Below are positions 43,575-58,100 of a DNA stretch of 64,000 nucleotides, one piece after another (positions within the stretch are counted from its first letter, which is position 1; each line of letters begins with the position of its first letter). Origin of the DNA: Apostichopus japonicus (lineage: Eukaryota > Echinodermata > Holothuroidea > Aspidochirotida > Stichopodidae); NCBI RefSeq assembly GCF_037975245.1, contig NC_092568.1, positions 40,832,631-40,896,630 on the forward strand. The letters are read 5' to 3'. The notes below the pieces were generated by a model that was not told where the DNA came from, made no database searches, and was given only the letters and a program-made list of their open reading frames with translations. A program made the position numbers and the translations under genes.

Positions 43575-46500
43575 ATGTACTCAGAATGGGCCTCTTTACA
43601 ACAGCCAATAGAAGCTGGTGTGGAAAGCAGGAGCGTCTTGGACTGTTTTCCAGAGTCTGTGGGACGTGAAGTCGCAGTAAACGTTGTACGTGAACTTGCT
43701 GCCTCCCTAAGCCCAGGGAGTGTATCTTCCCATGAAAGTGCACCATTGTTCCCTGGACTGGAAACGGAGAAGCAGGTTTTATGGACCATGGAGGTATAAC
43801 ATGAAGAAGTCTTCTCAAATTCCAACAGCCCCAGGTTGATTAGGTTTTCATTGGATAGCTTATCCGTGTGTAATGTAAATGCAGCCTAGTAATATAGGCC
43901 AACAGTTGTCAGTCTAACCTAGGCCTACACATTTGCAGGACACTCCCACAACTAGCCTAGTACTGGCTCCACAAACACGGCCAAATTTGGCACTCCTGAC
44001 ATCTTGCTTAAAGTTCACGCTAGTCATAAAACTAAGATTGAACACGGCCCTACGGCTAGAAATGAATTTATTTAGGCTTTCACTTCTCCACATATATACT
44101 CAGACTCCACCAGGGAGTCCTTTGTAGCCAGAGTTTTGGAGAAATTACTGTCTCTGGGATGGTTATGTTACTCCTCCCCTAATTTAGAATCCATACCATT
44201 CGACCCTACTTCCTAACCCCTAACCCTACTTCCTAACCCTACTCCCTACTTCCTAACCCTACTCCCTAGCCCCTAACCCTACTTCCTAACCCTAATTCCT
44301 TAACCCCTTACCCTACTCCCTAACCCTACTTCCTTACCTAACCTTATTCTGCCGATTCGAAGTAAGCTTTCCCATTCATACGGTACGGATTCTAAAGTTA
44401 GGCCGAATAATCATACATTTTCAGACATATTTAAACTCAAGAAGAGAAAAGGTTGTTTTTATAGTTTCTTTTTCTTCCATTTAATGCTATACACAGTAAG
44501 TTTACAGTCTTACATCATTGTTGTCCTACAGGTGATTTGCTACGGGCTTAGCCTGCCCCTCTCAGAACATGAGGCTTTAAGACACTGTGTGAGTGTTTAC
44601 TGTGAGTGGTTAGCAGTCCTGACCATACCTCACCAATCACTGCCATCACCTCTCTTCAGAGACCCAAATCTGTACGCACAGAAAATATGCCAACACTTTG
44701 TGAATCTGTTCAAAGTTAAAGATCAAGGTACAGTATTTACAGACATCACTCACTAAGTTACCAGTTATGTACTTTACCAGTGTTTACAGAAGTGTCCAGT
44801 TTCACTGCAACTATCATGTCACTGGTGGTATGTGGTGCAGTTTAATCCTCTGTGTTTAAGTTATGCCAAAATAAATCACCAAAAAGGAGTTGCCTATACC
44901 TGTTTTCAGTGATTAGACCTTTTCTACTTCAATTATACAATATTTCTGAGTTTGAGGTTCCCTAGTACTGGACATTTATCGTTTGTTGAGTAAGAGTTTG
45001 AAATTGGCTGCCATAAAATTGATGTCCAGAACAGAATTTGGGGGATTTGGTTGAAAAGCACTATCACTTATTGACTGAATAGCTACGAGTGTTTGGAATG
45101 AAACCAGAAGCAAGTGACGGATAAGAACGGAAAATTTGAAAGAAGAGGAAATCCTTAAAGCATTTCCAGATTGAATCCCCCTATACTCTGAAGCTCAAAT
45201 AATGCTGGACCTGCAGTGCTGCCCATGTACACAACCAGCTCGCTACAATTATACTCTCAAAAGGTTTTTAACCTCTGTGAAACGTTCACACCAGAGTTAA
45301 GTGTGCATGTTATATTTGGTGTGTGAATTCTCTCGGCAGGTGATCTCGATGATGGTTTAAACTGGAGACGTCCCAGAAGAGGTCTGTCCTGCATTTTGTT
45401 CTTGCTCGCATTTTTGAACGCTGCATGTCCATAAAAAGTCAACCATTTCTTTTTTATCCATGAGAAGAATTTCCATTGCTTACTTAAAGTTGGAAAATGC
45501 TTTGTTTTTCTGTTCGATGCATTAATCATTTACTACACTAAATTAATGCTCTCATCCAGAAAATTGACATGTTGATGAATGTTGAACTTTCGGTGCATTA
45601 GCGGGTTAGCAAGCACTCCGAAAGTTTTACATTTCCAGGAAAACTCAGTAACCAGATTACAAGAAGGAAAGTAAAACTTATCAAAGAATCCTCGCCATGA
45701 TAACACCTACAATACTGAAACCCATTTCACTGGTGTAGTTAGGGGTTTATCAGGCAAAAGTAGGTCACATGTGAATAACTTCATCTAGGCTAGTGACAAG
45801 ATATTTGACCAGTGTTTCAACATAGGGGAATATTTCTATCTTTCATACATGTGTCTAATTGCGTGGTAATATGCCAAAGTATTTCTTTCAAGTATTGCTG
45901 TCTTACATAAGTATACACATTGTGAACTATCCACATTAAATTTTGGTGGGAACAGTACTTCCCTTCTAATGCTTGCATGTGCACAGCTGTCCGTCACTAA
46001 TGGACAAGAGATTTTACTGTAATGAGATCCTTGCTTGGACAAGACAAGGTTTATAAAGCTGATATTTTGTTAGTTAAACAGCAAAGCTGAATTCTGGCAT
46101 ATCAAGTTATTTCAAATCACATCCTATATAATAACTATGAACAGTTTTCAGGCTTTTTTAAGCACTCTTGATTTTATTTCATAATCTGTAGACAGCTGCC
46201 GCAGTATGTGCTTGGTGCCTGGTTCCATTCTTTGCTCATCCGATTAAATAACACATTGCATACGAGAGAACGATTCTAATTTTGGCAAAATAAATTAATC
46301 TACAATTCACTTCTTGGATTTGCTGGTTGTCATTTTAAATGCATCTAACAGTAAAATAATTCAATTTCTTTGCCATTCATCAATATCGTTTAAAGATCTC
46401 AGCCTGTTCATAGTACGCTGTTCACCAGTATGTACACAGTTTGGCTGGATGGTTTATGGTATTATCATCTTCATTCATTTGTTTAATTAGTTATTGTTTC

Positions 46501-49151
46501 CCCCCTTTTGATGATTTTGTTGATGTTTTACAGGGGACACTGACCTCAGTAAACAGGTTGTTCTTTGTCATCGTGTCTTAAGGACCATTCAGTCGGTGGC
46601 CAGCTCCAGTAATCTTATGTCACGGGAAACCTGGGAGGTCCTACTAAAGTTTATGCTGACCATAAACAGTAATCTTCTGTCTCCTCCTTTGGAGCAAGGT
46701 AAGGAACTTAAAGCCTAATTCATAACTTAATAAAGCGCATTTCATGATCAAAATATGTCTTCGAATGTGCTGTATAACAGCTGTACAAAAGAAGATAAAA
46801 ACAAGTTACAGAAATCCCTAACTCACAGTTAAATAGGTTGGTAAACACAAGACAAAATAAGTTAAACATCCTTTCAATGGGGCATTGATATGATTTGAAA
46901 CCTATCTTCACACAAGAAGTTACTCAGAGTAAGATTCTTGTCTTTCCTAACAATATGTGTACTTGTTTTTAGAATGAATTCAATGTGGGAATCCACTGTA
47001 ACACTTCTGGCTCATATGCAGGAGGGTGTGTTCCCCCTCACCCTCCCTCCTCTCCATTTTCAATAGGTCCACATTTTCCTGGGTAGAGAATGGTGCTGCG
47101 GGCATTTAATTATCACTACCTGCATCAAATTTCACAAATTAAACTTGATACGGTTGCAAAATATAGGAATATATTGTTTAATACCTTGGCATGTTTATGT
47201 AGAACTGACATTTGCATTGGTTGACCATAATGCTATCTATACAAACTACATCACTTTGTATGGAGCATAGTGTATCTGTGTACCTGACATGCAAGACCTT
47301 CTCTCCATTCCAAGGGAGCCTGGCGGAACATCTCTGTGAACGGCTTCTCCAAGTCATGTTTGAGATCTGGCTCTTGGCCTGTGCTCGCTGTTTTCCGCCT
47401 CCTACGTTATGGCGCACGCTGAGGGAGATGTGTGCTGGTTGGAGGCACCACATGGAGACTGTGGTCCAGTGGAACCGTGTCTGCAAGGTGCTTACCTCAA
47501 AGCTCTTGAGGTCACTCTATGGTCCAAACTTTCCTCCTCTCAAAGTTGGTAAGTTTGAGATGGTACCTATTAAGACTTGAATGTTACGTAGTTATTTGCT
47601 TTTGTTTTCAATTCTTTATAATTTGCAGAACCACTCCCTAGTCTGTCTTCTCCCATCTTCTTTAGTCTCCATAGTTACAGTTTCTATGATAGTTTCTAGT
47701 ATTTAATATCAATTCCTAGGAGATAACAATTTCTTACGTCAGAAGATGAAAGTTCTCCTCGACTTTGTCTAAGTTGCATTCTTTAAGTTTTGACAGTCAG
47801 ATAACTATGTCATATTTTCTTTTAAACATTTAATAAGCTTGGTAGACAACCAGTCTTGCTGCTTGGACAACTTGAAAAGATCTTCCAGGACGTCCAAAAG
47901 ATGACCAGTAAACATCTGAGTGGAGAATCTGTTTCGTAGGAAATTGTTTTATGCACCTTGAAGAAGATTTAGATGTTCTGCACTCTGGGCTTCAGGGGGT
48001 TTGACAACCATGGAACATGTTCATTACGCACTGTCCTTTGTATATTCATGTCTTTGAATATTCAGGCCAGTTGGTGGCCTGGCCTTGATAAGCTCTGCTT
48101 CTGCCAGGTCTCCCCCACTTCACATCATTTGCATATATCAATTGTTTAATTCCTATGGAATGTATATATTGTATATTCAAATGTTATATGTTCACTTTGT
48201 TTAGTTATGGTGAAGTGGAAATAAATAGTTTTCAACTTCAATTATTTGCTACAGATTTAAGCGACGACCAGATTGTACCCGTTGAGATGGACCCTGACAC
48301 CCTTGCACAGACTTGGTTCCGTTTCCTCCACATAATGACCAATCCAGTTGACATTTGCCACCCTGAAGTAATCGGTCAAACACCCAAGTTTATGTCCTAT
48401 GCCATCACTCATGAGAGTACCATCGACCCCATCCAACATGCCTGCCTTAAGACCCTGCCACAGATATATCTGAAAGCTATGAGCGGTTTGTCAGTCATGG
48501 TCGATGCATTTCTGGGTGAGTCGCTCGTCCGTCGTTTATCTAGAGTTTTCTTTAAGCTTTTCCGGCAAAACTAACATATATGTAGAGAGAGTATGGATGG
48601 TTATTGCAGTTAGAAAGTTATAGGTGCTGAAATTCTGCAGGGAAAATATTTAGTAATTGTTAGTTAATGTTATCTTGATTTTTGTAGACACCTTTTAAGA
48701 GTGTTTATTGTTGTTTTGTGAATAGGTATGCCATCTGACCAGTCCCAACAAACAACGATGGAACTAAATGATTCTCAGAGGAGCAGGGTGTCCAGTATAT
48801 CTGTCCCCAGCGATACCCCACCGCAGGTCAGGAAAGTTATGAAGAGTCACGCATCATCCTCGTCAGGCTTCGGGACAGGAGGAGCCACACCCCCCCTTCC
48901 GCCCATCTCCAGCTTCATGGACAAACCCAGTACGGACAGCTTCGTCCCCAAACGGTCAGATTGCAATAGCATAGTGCATTTATTTGGAGCGTGGCTGTTT
49001 GAGGCTGCCCTCACAGGATGTAAGTTACACAAAGGGGAAGATAAGGTGCCGTCACAGCCCAGACGGATCACATTCGCATATGGCTTATCCATGGCTAACG
49101 CTACCACCATAGCCTATAACATCACTAACCAACCTATCACTGCAAGCGTAG
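43575..49151 (+). CDS. RALGAPB: RALGAPB exons 1-6: N-terminal helical-repeat region
   Basis: Exon 1 gives [10 protein letters not shown] and [18 protein letters not shown]. Exon 2 gives [20 protein letters not shown]. Exon 3 gives [20 protein letters not shown] and SRETWEVLL. Exon 4 gives [17 protein letters not shown] and [15 protein letters not shown]. Exon 5 gives [20 protein letters not shown] and [20 protein letters not shown]. Exon 6 (426 nt, the longest) is Ser/Pro-rich and low in conservation until [20 protein letters not shown]. The region aligns by eye along its length with vertebrate RALGAPB and is probably a HEAT/ARM-like helical scaffold (inference). Intron 1 holds telomere-like repeats; intron 6 is 4.4 kb. 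Confidence 0.93.
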
Positions 49152-52100
49152 GTATGTAAAAAGCAGCTTCTCTCCTATATATGAAAGGGGGGAGAAAAAA
49201 CAGTTTGCAAAAATCTTAATGAATCGAAACATTTTGTAATGGTATCTTAAGATAAAGTAAGTTTGTGGAATCTCAAATTAAAAATGTTGTCATTCATGAT
49301 TTAAGAAAATGGTTAATGGATATTCTATATCTAGTGAGTGCATGCCTTGGTAGCGGTTATCAATTTATGGATATTTTCTCTTACATAGGTTAAGGCCGTT
49401 GTTCGGAGAGGGGTTCTCTAGCAGTTACTATTTGATAGAGCAGCCTTGAGACTTATACTCCAATTAAATAGATAAAACAATGTCTACTTTTTGGAAACAG
49501 TTTGCTGGCTAAAAGCCTTGTGATACTTGTGCAGCGTTGAAAAGGATTTTCTGATAACAATGTGAAACTTCCCATCTCAATATCATGCCCCCAACTCGAG
49601 ATATGTTTGATTGAATGTAACCTATTTTGACTGGCTAAACCTTCAAATACTCCAGGATGTTGGATCACAGTAGGGGGTCTGTGATGTCATCTGGGCAAAT
49701 GCTCTTTGAATGCTTTACTTAGGCTATTATAATCTTCTTGTTGATTTATCCTTTTAAACTGATACATTTGAAATGTTAGTTTAGCTGTCAAAGTTCTCTG
49801 CACTTAGAATTTCATTAAAAAATTAGCTGTTTTGTAGAACTATTCTTTTCATCTGTTGGCAAATGATTGACAAATTGTAAAGAAAAACAACAATATTTCC
49901 AGCCGAATGGCCCTGATAACAACATCTCTTCTGCTGTTGCCTGGGTACATTTATAAAATACCACAAAATTTAAAAAACTTCATATCATCGTGATGCACAA
50001 TGCTATGAGAATGTGGTTTTTTGCCTAAAAGATACATAAAACTACAGCATTGTTGCTAAGCAACCAACTTTAGCCACCAGAAAGTGCTTTGAACACACAT
50101 ATACCACTCCTGAGAATTTTGCAAACTGTTTAGAAAGAAACTCCCTTTCACTAGACACTAACTCTCATACAGGTAGGAACATCCATTTCATAGTTTGCTG
50201 TCAGAAAAAATCATAATATCGTCAACTTTCACTCACGGAGGGAAACATTCTCTTTGGCTAGATTTGAAATCATCTTCTCCTGTTTGGGTTTGGTTTGACA
50301 TCATTTATATCCTGATGACCTCGTGTGACATGCATCAATCATGACGTGACAGTTTTTTCCTGAATATCATCATCTTTCCTCCATTTACTGAGAGCAAAAT
50401 GATTTCCCAAATCATATCATTTTTCCTTCATTTTTTTCCTTGATTGGATGGGTTTGCCTTGGCATGATATCAACATTTCTCCTTCATTCATTTTAAGTCA
50501 TGATTTTGAAGTTCTAAGACATTAATAGGCAACAAATCATATAGAGCAACTGACTCTTGTGGGGAACCTTTATAGGTATGTTTGGGTTCATGCCATTATT
50601 TTTATATTCATTGTCAAGAAATTTTTTGTTGCAGAATAAAATATTTGTTTCATTTCTTTTGGGGTACAATAGCATTGCAGTTACTACCTTAAATGCAGGA
50701 ATATTCTATAGACTCCCTCTACCTCGTCCACTCACCCAATAGGAATTCAATATCACTGACTTTGACCAGACAAGGAAAGATATTAAAACCAATATTAAGC
50801 AGTACAAAGTTTGTGCGTAATATCATGAAAGACTTTGGTACCATTAAATCTCAAACAGCCTTAAAAGACTTGACAAACTAAAATGTTTATGTTTGGCTTT
50901 GGGGTTGATATTTGCAATCAAATCTGATTATACGGTATCAACATCACAGAATACAAACTTGTACTTCTAGCAGTGGATTGTTATTATCATTCAAATCTGG
51001 TTATACAGTATCATATCACAGAATATATACTTTTATGTGTGGCAGTGGGGTTGACATTAGCACTGAATGCTTACTATACAGTATCATGTCACAATGTACA
51101 AACTTGTACATTTGGCAGTGGGTTGATATTAGCATTGAAAGTCTTATACTATTAAGTATCATATCACAAAATACAAACTGGTATGTTTGGCATTGGGGTT
51201 GTTACAACTGTAGCATTCAAATCTGGTTATACAGTATCATATCACAGAATATAAACTTGTATGTTTGGCAGTGGGATTGATATATTGGGTTAAAAATGTA
51301 CTATAAAGTATCATTATCACAAAATACAAACTTGTACAGTATGTTCCAGTTATCACTAGGGTACATGTTTACTCCACAGTCTTGGCAGAATATGTTGTGT
51401 TATGGTTTTTCTATGTGAAGGTCCACTCAAACTTGTATATTGACATTATCTGGACTTCTACCTTCCTCTACTAACAAAACAAAGAACATAACCATGTGAC
51501 ATTACCTTTCATGTTATGTCCAATAAATAATCATTCAAAAATTAACATACCACAACTTAAGTTTATGTCATTAAACCTTTTTCCCTCGATCAACTGTTTA
51601 GACTGTTTATATTATATGTGGTTTGTTTGAAACTGTACATGTATGTGTATGGGTAGAGAATTGGGAAGGAAAGGTGGGTTGTTTGAAGGCATATGTATTA
51701 TGTCTTTGTACATGAGCTTAACTTGCTAGATTCACATAACAGTTGAAAATAGTAGAACCCTTAAAATTTACAATTTAATCCATTTAGCCGTTATAAACTA
51801 TAACCTCATATTCACTCTTTTTCACCTTTTATCTAAGTTACTTTTGCACTTAATAAGACTACTCCTATGTATCATTGCATGACCTTAAAACTGTAAAACC
51901 ATAATGTGATTGTGCACTACTATTGTAATAGAATACTCTAATAATGGAACCAGAAACCAGGAATTAAAGATGTTGCAGATAGAGTAAGTTGTGAAAATAT
52001 TTTCCTCCTTGTTCCACCATTTTAATGTCCAATTTTATGATGCTTTCTGATCATCATTTCCCATAAGCTGCAGAGCCTGTATGCATATCAGGTACTTTTT

Positions 52101-55100
52101 GGTTCATCATTTGCTTTCATTTTCCATCCGAGCTGTTATGAAAATGGGATTGGGGGCAGAGGAGGAGGGAGGGGAAACAACAATCAAATATTTAACACTT
52201 TACATGTCTGTTTTTCTGTTTAGAGTTGGTTACGAGTTTTAAAGCATGAATCGATGTTGGACACAACGTTTTATCAAATATCATACAACCAGCACCGTTA
52301 ATGTTCTTTGTTCTATGACAAAATGCTCTCTTTGTTTCAAACATTTAAGAAGGTCATATAAATCACCATGGGTTCAAAAGTTGACATTTGACCGTTGCCT
52401 CCTGACATGTGATGGAATAACGTTACAGTTCACACGTGTATACTCAAGACTATTGAATTATCGTGACATATAAGCACAACAGCCACATGGACCCTGCAAA
52501 GACTTAGCCTAGTCCCTTCCCTATTAGAAAAAACACTGACTGAAAGTAAAATTTGAGTCAATGTTGTGAAATCTGTCATAGGCCAAAGCTGCAAAATGTT
52601 CCAATCGTTTTCTTTGTTTATTTGCAATGTTTTGCTACAATTCTTTCAAGGGGTCCGGGATGCTCTTCTATTTTCTTCATTACTTTCAAAGCAGTTTCCA
52701 TCATTGCCCCCTGATTCCTACTTTAAAGTCAGAAAAGGATGCAAAAAGAATGCTTTCTTTTGCTCTATTTCATCTTGAAGACATGCAGCATAGAATTTCA
52801 AAAAGTAGAATGCAAAGCAAATTGCCATTGTTAAAATTTGGTTCAGAGTGACCCTCTGGCAAAATTGAAGTTAATTGAAACATGATGTAACTGTATGAGG
52901 CTACCAAACAATCCATTTGTCTCTATTTCTGTGAGACTATATACAACTACAGGTGTTTTGTCCACTAGTGACTATCGATCGTGTTTATTATATGGACATG
53001 AACCGTTAACTCATGGTTGGTCGAGGATAACTTAATTTAGAGTCAAAAGACAGCTTTCTCACATTACATAAGTGGAATAAGAAAGAAGCTTGCAAGAATT
53101 CAGAATGGTAGTTAGAAAAAAACCAACAAATTATATAGTTAAGTGTAGTTTTAAAGCTAGGCTAGAAAGCTGTGTGAAATCAATATAGGTGCCATTTACC
53201 CTTGAATATTACACAACCAAGAATGATCACTTAGCTATGTAAAGAAGAGTTACAAAATATAAAGTTCATGGTTAATTTGAGTCAGATCATTGTCAGTGAA
53301 TTTCTTCACTCAAGTCTCAGTCCAGTCAGTGTGTCAACAAGTGGGGGGGGGGGCACTTTTTCTTATCTTGGAAAATGCTTGATTGAGTCATGATTTCTAC
53401 CACAGTGCTCAAGAAATGTTAAATCACAGCAAAGACTTGTTGCCGACGTATAAATCTCTTCCGATTTGTCGATAGGATTTATTTTTTAATGATTGACAGC
53501 TGATATTATAAAGATGTATCACACGACAACTTTTAAGTCTTGACTGCATCTTGTATAATTGACTCTCATTCCCTAATCACTCACTCACTAAAGGTAAAGT
53601 TGCTCGGAGGCAATCGTCGTTATCCAATACCCCGGAGTTACCTGGTCCGTCTAAAGTGACATACCAACAACAGGCTAGGCCAGTGGGTCAGCCTACCGCT
53701 CCATCTGTGGGTCCTAGTAGGGTAAGACAAAGCTACTTTATTCAATTTGATGATTCAGAGATGGACTTTTACTTCTTTATTCGGAAAATAATACTGATAT
53801 CTGACTTGCCTAGCTAATGCATTGGGTTGGTGTGTGGGGGGGATATAAGTGTTAATGTTTTCTTGTATTCTCTCTATTCACTTATGGGAGCACTCTACTA
53901 GACAAGCCCTCTGGGTTCTTTGGAGTGCTTCCTTTCACAATTTTCCCTGTTATTGATATGCTTTGTCACTTAGTTAACTTCTCTGTATTTATATTGTGAA
54001 GAAACAAATAAATGAAATGAACTGCATTGTTAGAGGATTTTAAATATTGGACAACGTCGAAAAGAATTGTGAAAATCAACTACAGCCGCTTCGAAACATC
54101 AATTATGCGTGACAGGGGCTTGCTGTTTCTTTCATTTCAGGGTTATAGTTGTTTTTTGAAAACAGTCAAATGTGTGAAGATTTCATATGTTTTAAGAGAA
54201 ATAAGATATTATATATTGTTACTCTCCATTTTTGTTGTCATGAGGAGTAAGGACTAAGTTCATTTTTTTTCTGTTGTTTTTTTCCTTGCAGATTGTACAG
54301 GACAAATCTCTAGATCCTCAGACCTATGAGGCGGGGAGGGCAGAGGCATGTGGTTCCTTATGTAGGATCTTTACTAGAAAACAATGTAACGAGGAGATAC
54401 AGACTGTGTATTTAGCGAGGTACTACCTCACCTTAACAGAAGGCTTAAAAACTGAAGAGGTAAGACTCATATGTGTGGTGATTCTAGAATGTTCCCTATG
54501 AAACAGTTTACAGAGATACAGACTGGTTATTATATGAGGTATTACCTCACCTTAACAGAAGGCTTAAAAACTGAAGAGGTAAGACTCATATGTGTGGTGA
54601 TTCTAGAATGTTCCCTATGAAACAGTTTACAGAGATACAGACTGGTTATTTAATGAGGTACTACCTCACCTTAACAGAAGGCTTAAAAACTGAAGAGGTA
54701 AGAACTCTTATGTGTGTTTGGTCATTCTAGAATGTTCCCTTGTGGAACAGTTTACAGAGATACAGACTGGTTATTATATGAGGTATTACTGTACCTCACC
54801 TTAACAGAAGGCTTAAAAACTGAAGAGGTAAGAACTCATATGTGTGTTTGGTGATTCTAGAATGTTCCCTATGAAACAGTTTACAGAGATACAGACTAGT
54901 TATTATATGAGGTATTACCTCACCTTAAATGAAGGCTTAAAAACTGAAGAGGTAAGACTCATATGTGTGGTGATTCTAGAATGTTCCCTATGAAACAGTT
55001 TACAGAGATACAGACTGGTTATTATATGAGGTATTACCTCACCTTAAATGAAGGCTTAAAAACTGAAGAGGTAAGACTCATATGTGTGGTGATTCTAGAA

Positions 55101-58100
55101 TGTTCCCTATGAAACAGTTTACAGAGATACAGACTGGTTATTATATGAGGTATTACCTCACCTTAAATGAAGGCTTAAAAACTGAAGAGGTAAGACTCAT
55201 ATGTGTGGTGATTCTAGAATGTTCCCTATGAAACAGTTTACAGAGATACAGACTAGTTATTATATGAGGTATTACCTCACCTTAAATGAAGGCTTCAAAA
55301 CTGAAGAGGTAAGACTCGTATGTGTGTTTGGTGATTCTAGAATGTTCCCTATGAAACAGTTTACAGAGATACAGACTAGTTATTATATGAGGTATTACCT
55401 CACCTTAAATGAAGGCTTCAAAACTGAAGAGGTAAGACTCGTATGTGTGTTTGGTGATTCTAGAATGTTCCCTATGAAACAGTTTACAGAGATTCAGACT
55501 GGTTATTTAATGAGGTACTACCTCACCTTAACAGAAGGCTTAAAAACTGAAGAGGTAAGACTTAAATATGTTTGTGCTTTTTGGATGTTCCCAGTGAAAC
55601 ATTATAAGGAAATACAGACTGCAGTGCAACTGTTTAGAAAGTTGAAATTTAAAGCAGAATGTGGGAGAGTAGGATGACAGAAGGGTGATCATTCCTGATT
55701 ATGTGAAATATGTATTTGCAGCATCTTACGCTGCTGCACTTCAAGTTAATCTTTCTGTTATTCACTTTAGAACATGACAGATGTTATTGTGGGGGGAATC
55801 TCCAACCCTATAACTACCTTATGATCTCATATGCTGACTATCAGACTGTGCAGTGATGCTTTGTTTTCAATGAGAGTACACCTCTCAGTTAATGTGCATA
55901 ATCATTATCCATTTCATTGTCTACTGGTTTCAGATAGTCTGAAGACATTACATCAGTTAATGACATATATAAATATCATTACATTCACAGCCTTTGAGTG
56001 GTCTGGTCTTGTCCAGTATCTTATTCAATGCGCAGGACTTATTTCGTATTGATCTAAAAGGTGTGCAGGTCCTGGTACCGGCAGTCCTCCAGGCACTGGA
56101 GCTGGTCTTAGCAGAGAGGGACATATTATTCAGGTTAGGTGGCTTATTTGTTATTGGTTTGCATTGTTAAAAGTCAGAAGTGAGCTTAAAATTACTCTCT
56201 TTATGTCGCTAATTTTAGTAATTAATCTTTCTCTTCTTTTTCATCATGCATTTGTCAATACTTTTGTCATTCTCTCTGTTTTTTTCAGATCTATTGTTTC
56301 ACAACAGCAGCTGAAGAGGGCAGGAATCCACCTACTGATCTCTTTAGTTTGTTTACCTCATCACTTCAAAAATCTCAAAATCCAAGGTAGGTAGACCAAA
56401 TTCCCTTCACCACCCCCCACCCTCCACCCCAAGGAAACTTTACAATGTAATATTAACTAGTGAATGTGTTAATCAACTCAGCTGATCTGTCCAATAGAAC
56501 ATGATTGTCTCCCTTTGTCTGACAGTCAAATCTTTTCAACTGAATGATACCTCAATCCCATCAACTGGTTAGCTATTTAAGTCCAATTTTTACATTTCAA
56601 ATCATGTACAACTAATTGAAACACATTTTGGAAAAAGATGTAACGTTTTTTGTTATTATTATCTGTGATAATCTTGGTTTAAGCAATAATCATTAGAATG
56701 TAGTAAAATTGCTGCTGCAAAGAAGATGTTCCCCCTGAAGATACAAGTAAATGAACGTTTTTGGTTTTTTACATATCTCTTTCTGGAGTGTAACAGATGT
56801 CAATCATATCCTTCTCTCCTCATCTCTACTTATTGCTCAGCGCTACTCAAGTCAGTGGATGCTGAAGGTGATCACAAGACGGTAGCTAATGATGTGACAT
56901 TCCTGTCCTTGAAACCACGACTCGTTGGTCTCATGCTGGATGCACTCAAGTGTGAGACGGACCCCTACAACCTACAGATGCTCTTAGGTGAGTAACAGCC
57001 GTCATAGATATGTAGACATATACTAACAGCTGGGGAGAACCTGAAGAAAACTGCCCTGATATCTAATTAATAATTAAATTATTTAAAACACTACAGTCTT
57101 CGATGTTAAAAAGTTAAATACAATGCTTTGATATAGCGCTATTCCAAATACGATCATAGCGCTTAACAATGTACCATAGCGTGTACAACTTAGCCTTGGT
57201 CATTGGTAACTTGTCACACCTACACTGTGCACAATTCAATCAATCTCTCCTGGGGCACCACAGTGAACAACAACCACGTGTCCCTGGGGGACTTCCCATA
57301 GGGTGCAGCCACAAAAGGCTCATGCAACTATATTTACAATTTACTTCGTAAGTCCCAATTTATACACGTGGGTGAAGAGAGGCAATGGAGATAAAGTTCC
57401 TTGCCCAAGTAATCCTTAGATCACAAGTCCACTGCCTTTAAAACCTCTTGACCACAATGCCTCCCCCCCCCCCCCATGTTGCCATGGGTTTTATTATTAA
57501 TAAAGTACACCCAGAAAGAATGAAATTACCTTAGTACCTACAGTCTTCATATGTTGACATGGGTTTTATTATTAATAAAGTACACCCAGAGAGAATGAAA
57601 GTTACCTTAGTACCAAGCAGGATCATGACAGGTGTAAATGGCATAAAATTGGAAAGGAAATATAAACATTTCCGAAACAATATTGGCCCAAGATGATAGA
57701 CTAAGTATCTCCTACGATATAAGTTGATGTACGTACATTGTATTCTTACTGCGCGACTTAGTGGTGACACCCATTGGCTCTACTGATACCATTTATAATA
57801 CTCATTTCAACCCATTAGTTTATATTTCTCCTAACTTTGTTTTTAGTTAAAATTTGATTGCATACACCAGCTGTGTCTATTTGGTTTCTTAGTTTTGTTG
57901 TTGTTTCTCGTTTCCAGTGTGCTTTAGTCCTTACTTACCTTGTATGTATTTTAGATCCTCTTGCAAGCAGGAACTCGTGAAGAAGCCATCATTGGCTTAT
58001 CAAAGCCGCAAGCTGACCGGAGTCAGTCTCTTACATTCATATTTGACGTCCATGATTATGAATTGTCAATTGTCAACAACTCTGTAACTGGACAACATAC

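Noticed and set aside
43370-43825. 151-codon minus-strand ORF
   Set aside because: It lies opposite RALGAPB exon 1, whose plus-strand translation matches the family ([13 protein letters not shown]). The antisense frame has no recognisable motif.
52566-52851. Overlapping ORFs of 70 and 74 codons in RALGAPB intron 6, considered as a missed exon
   Set aside because: No resemblance to the RALGAPB region between [12 protein letters not shown] and [10 protein letters not shown], and exons 6 and 7 already join in phase.
55201-55677. 158-codon ORF with internal repeats
   Set aside because: Tandem copies of exon 8's end plus intron start; no independent start context or conserved partner.
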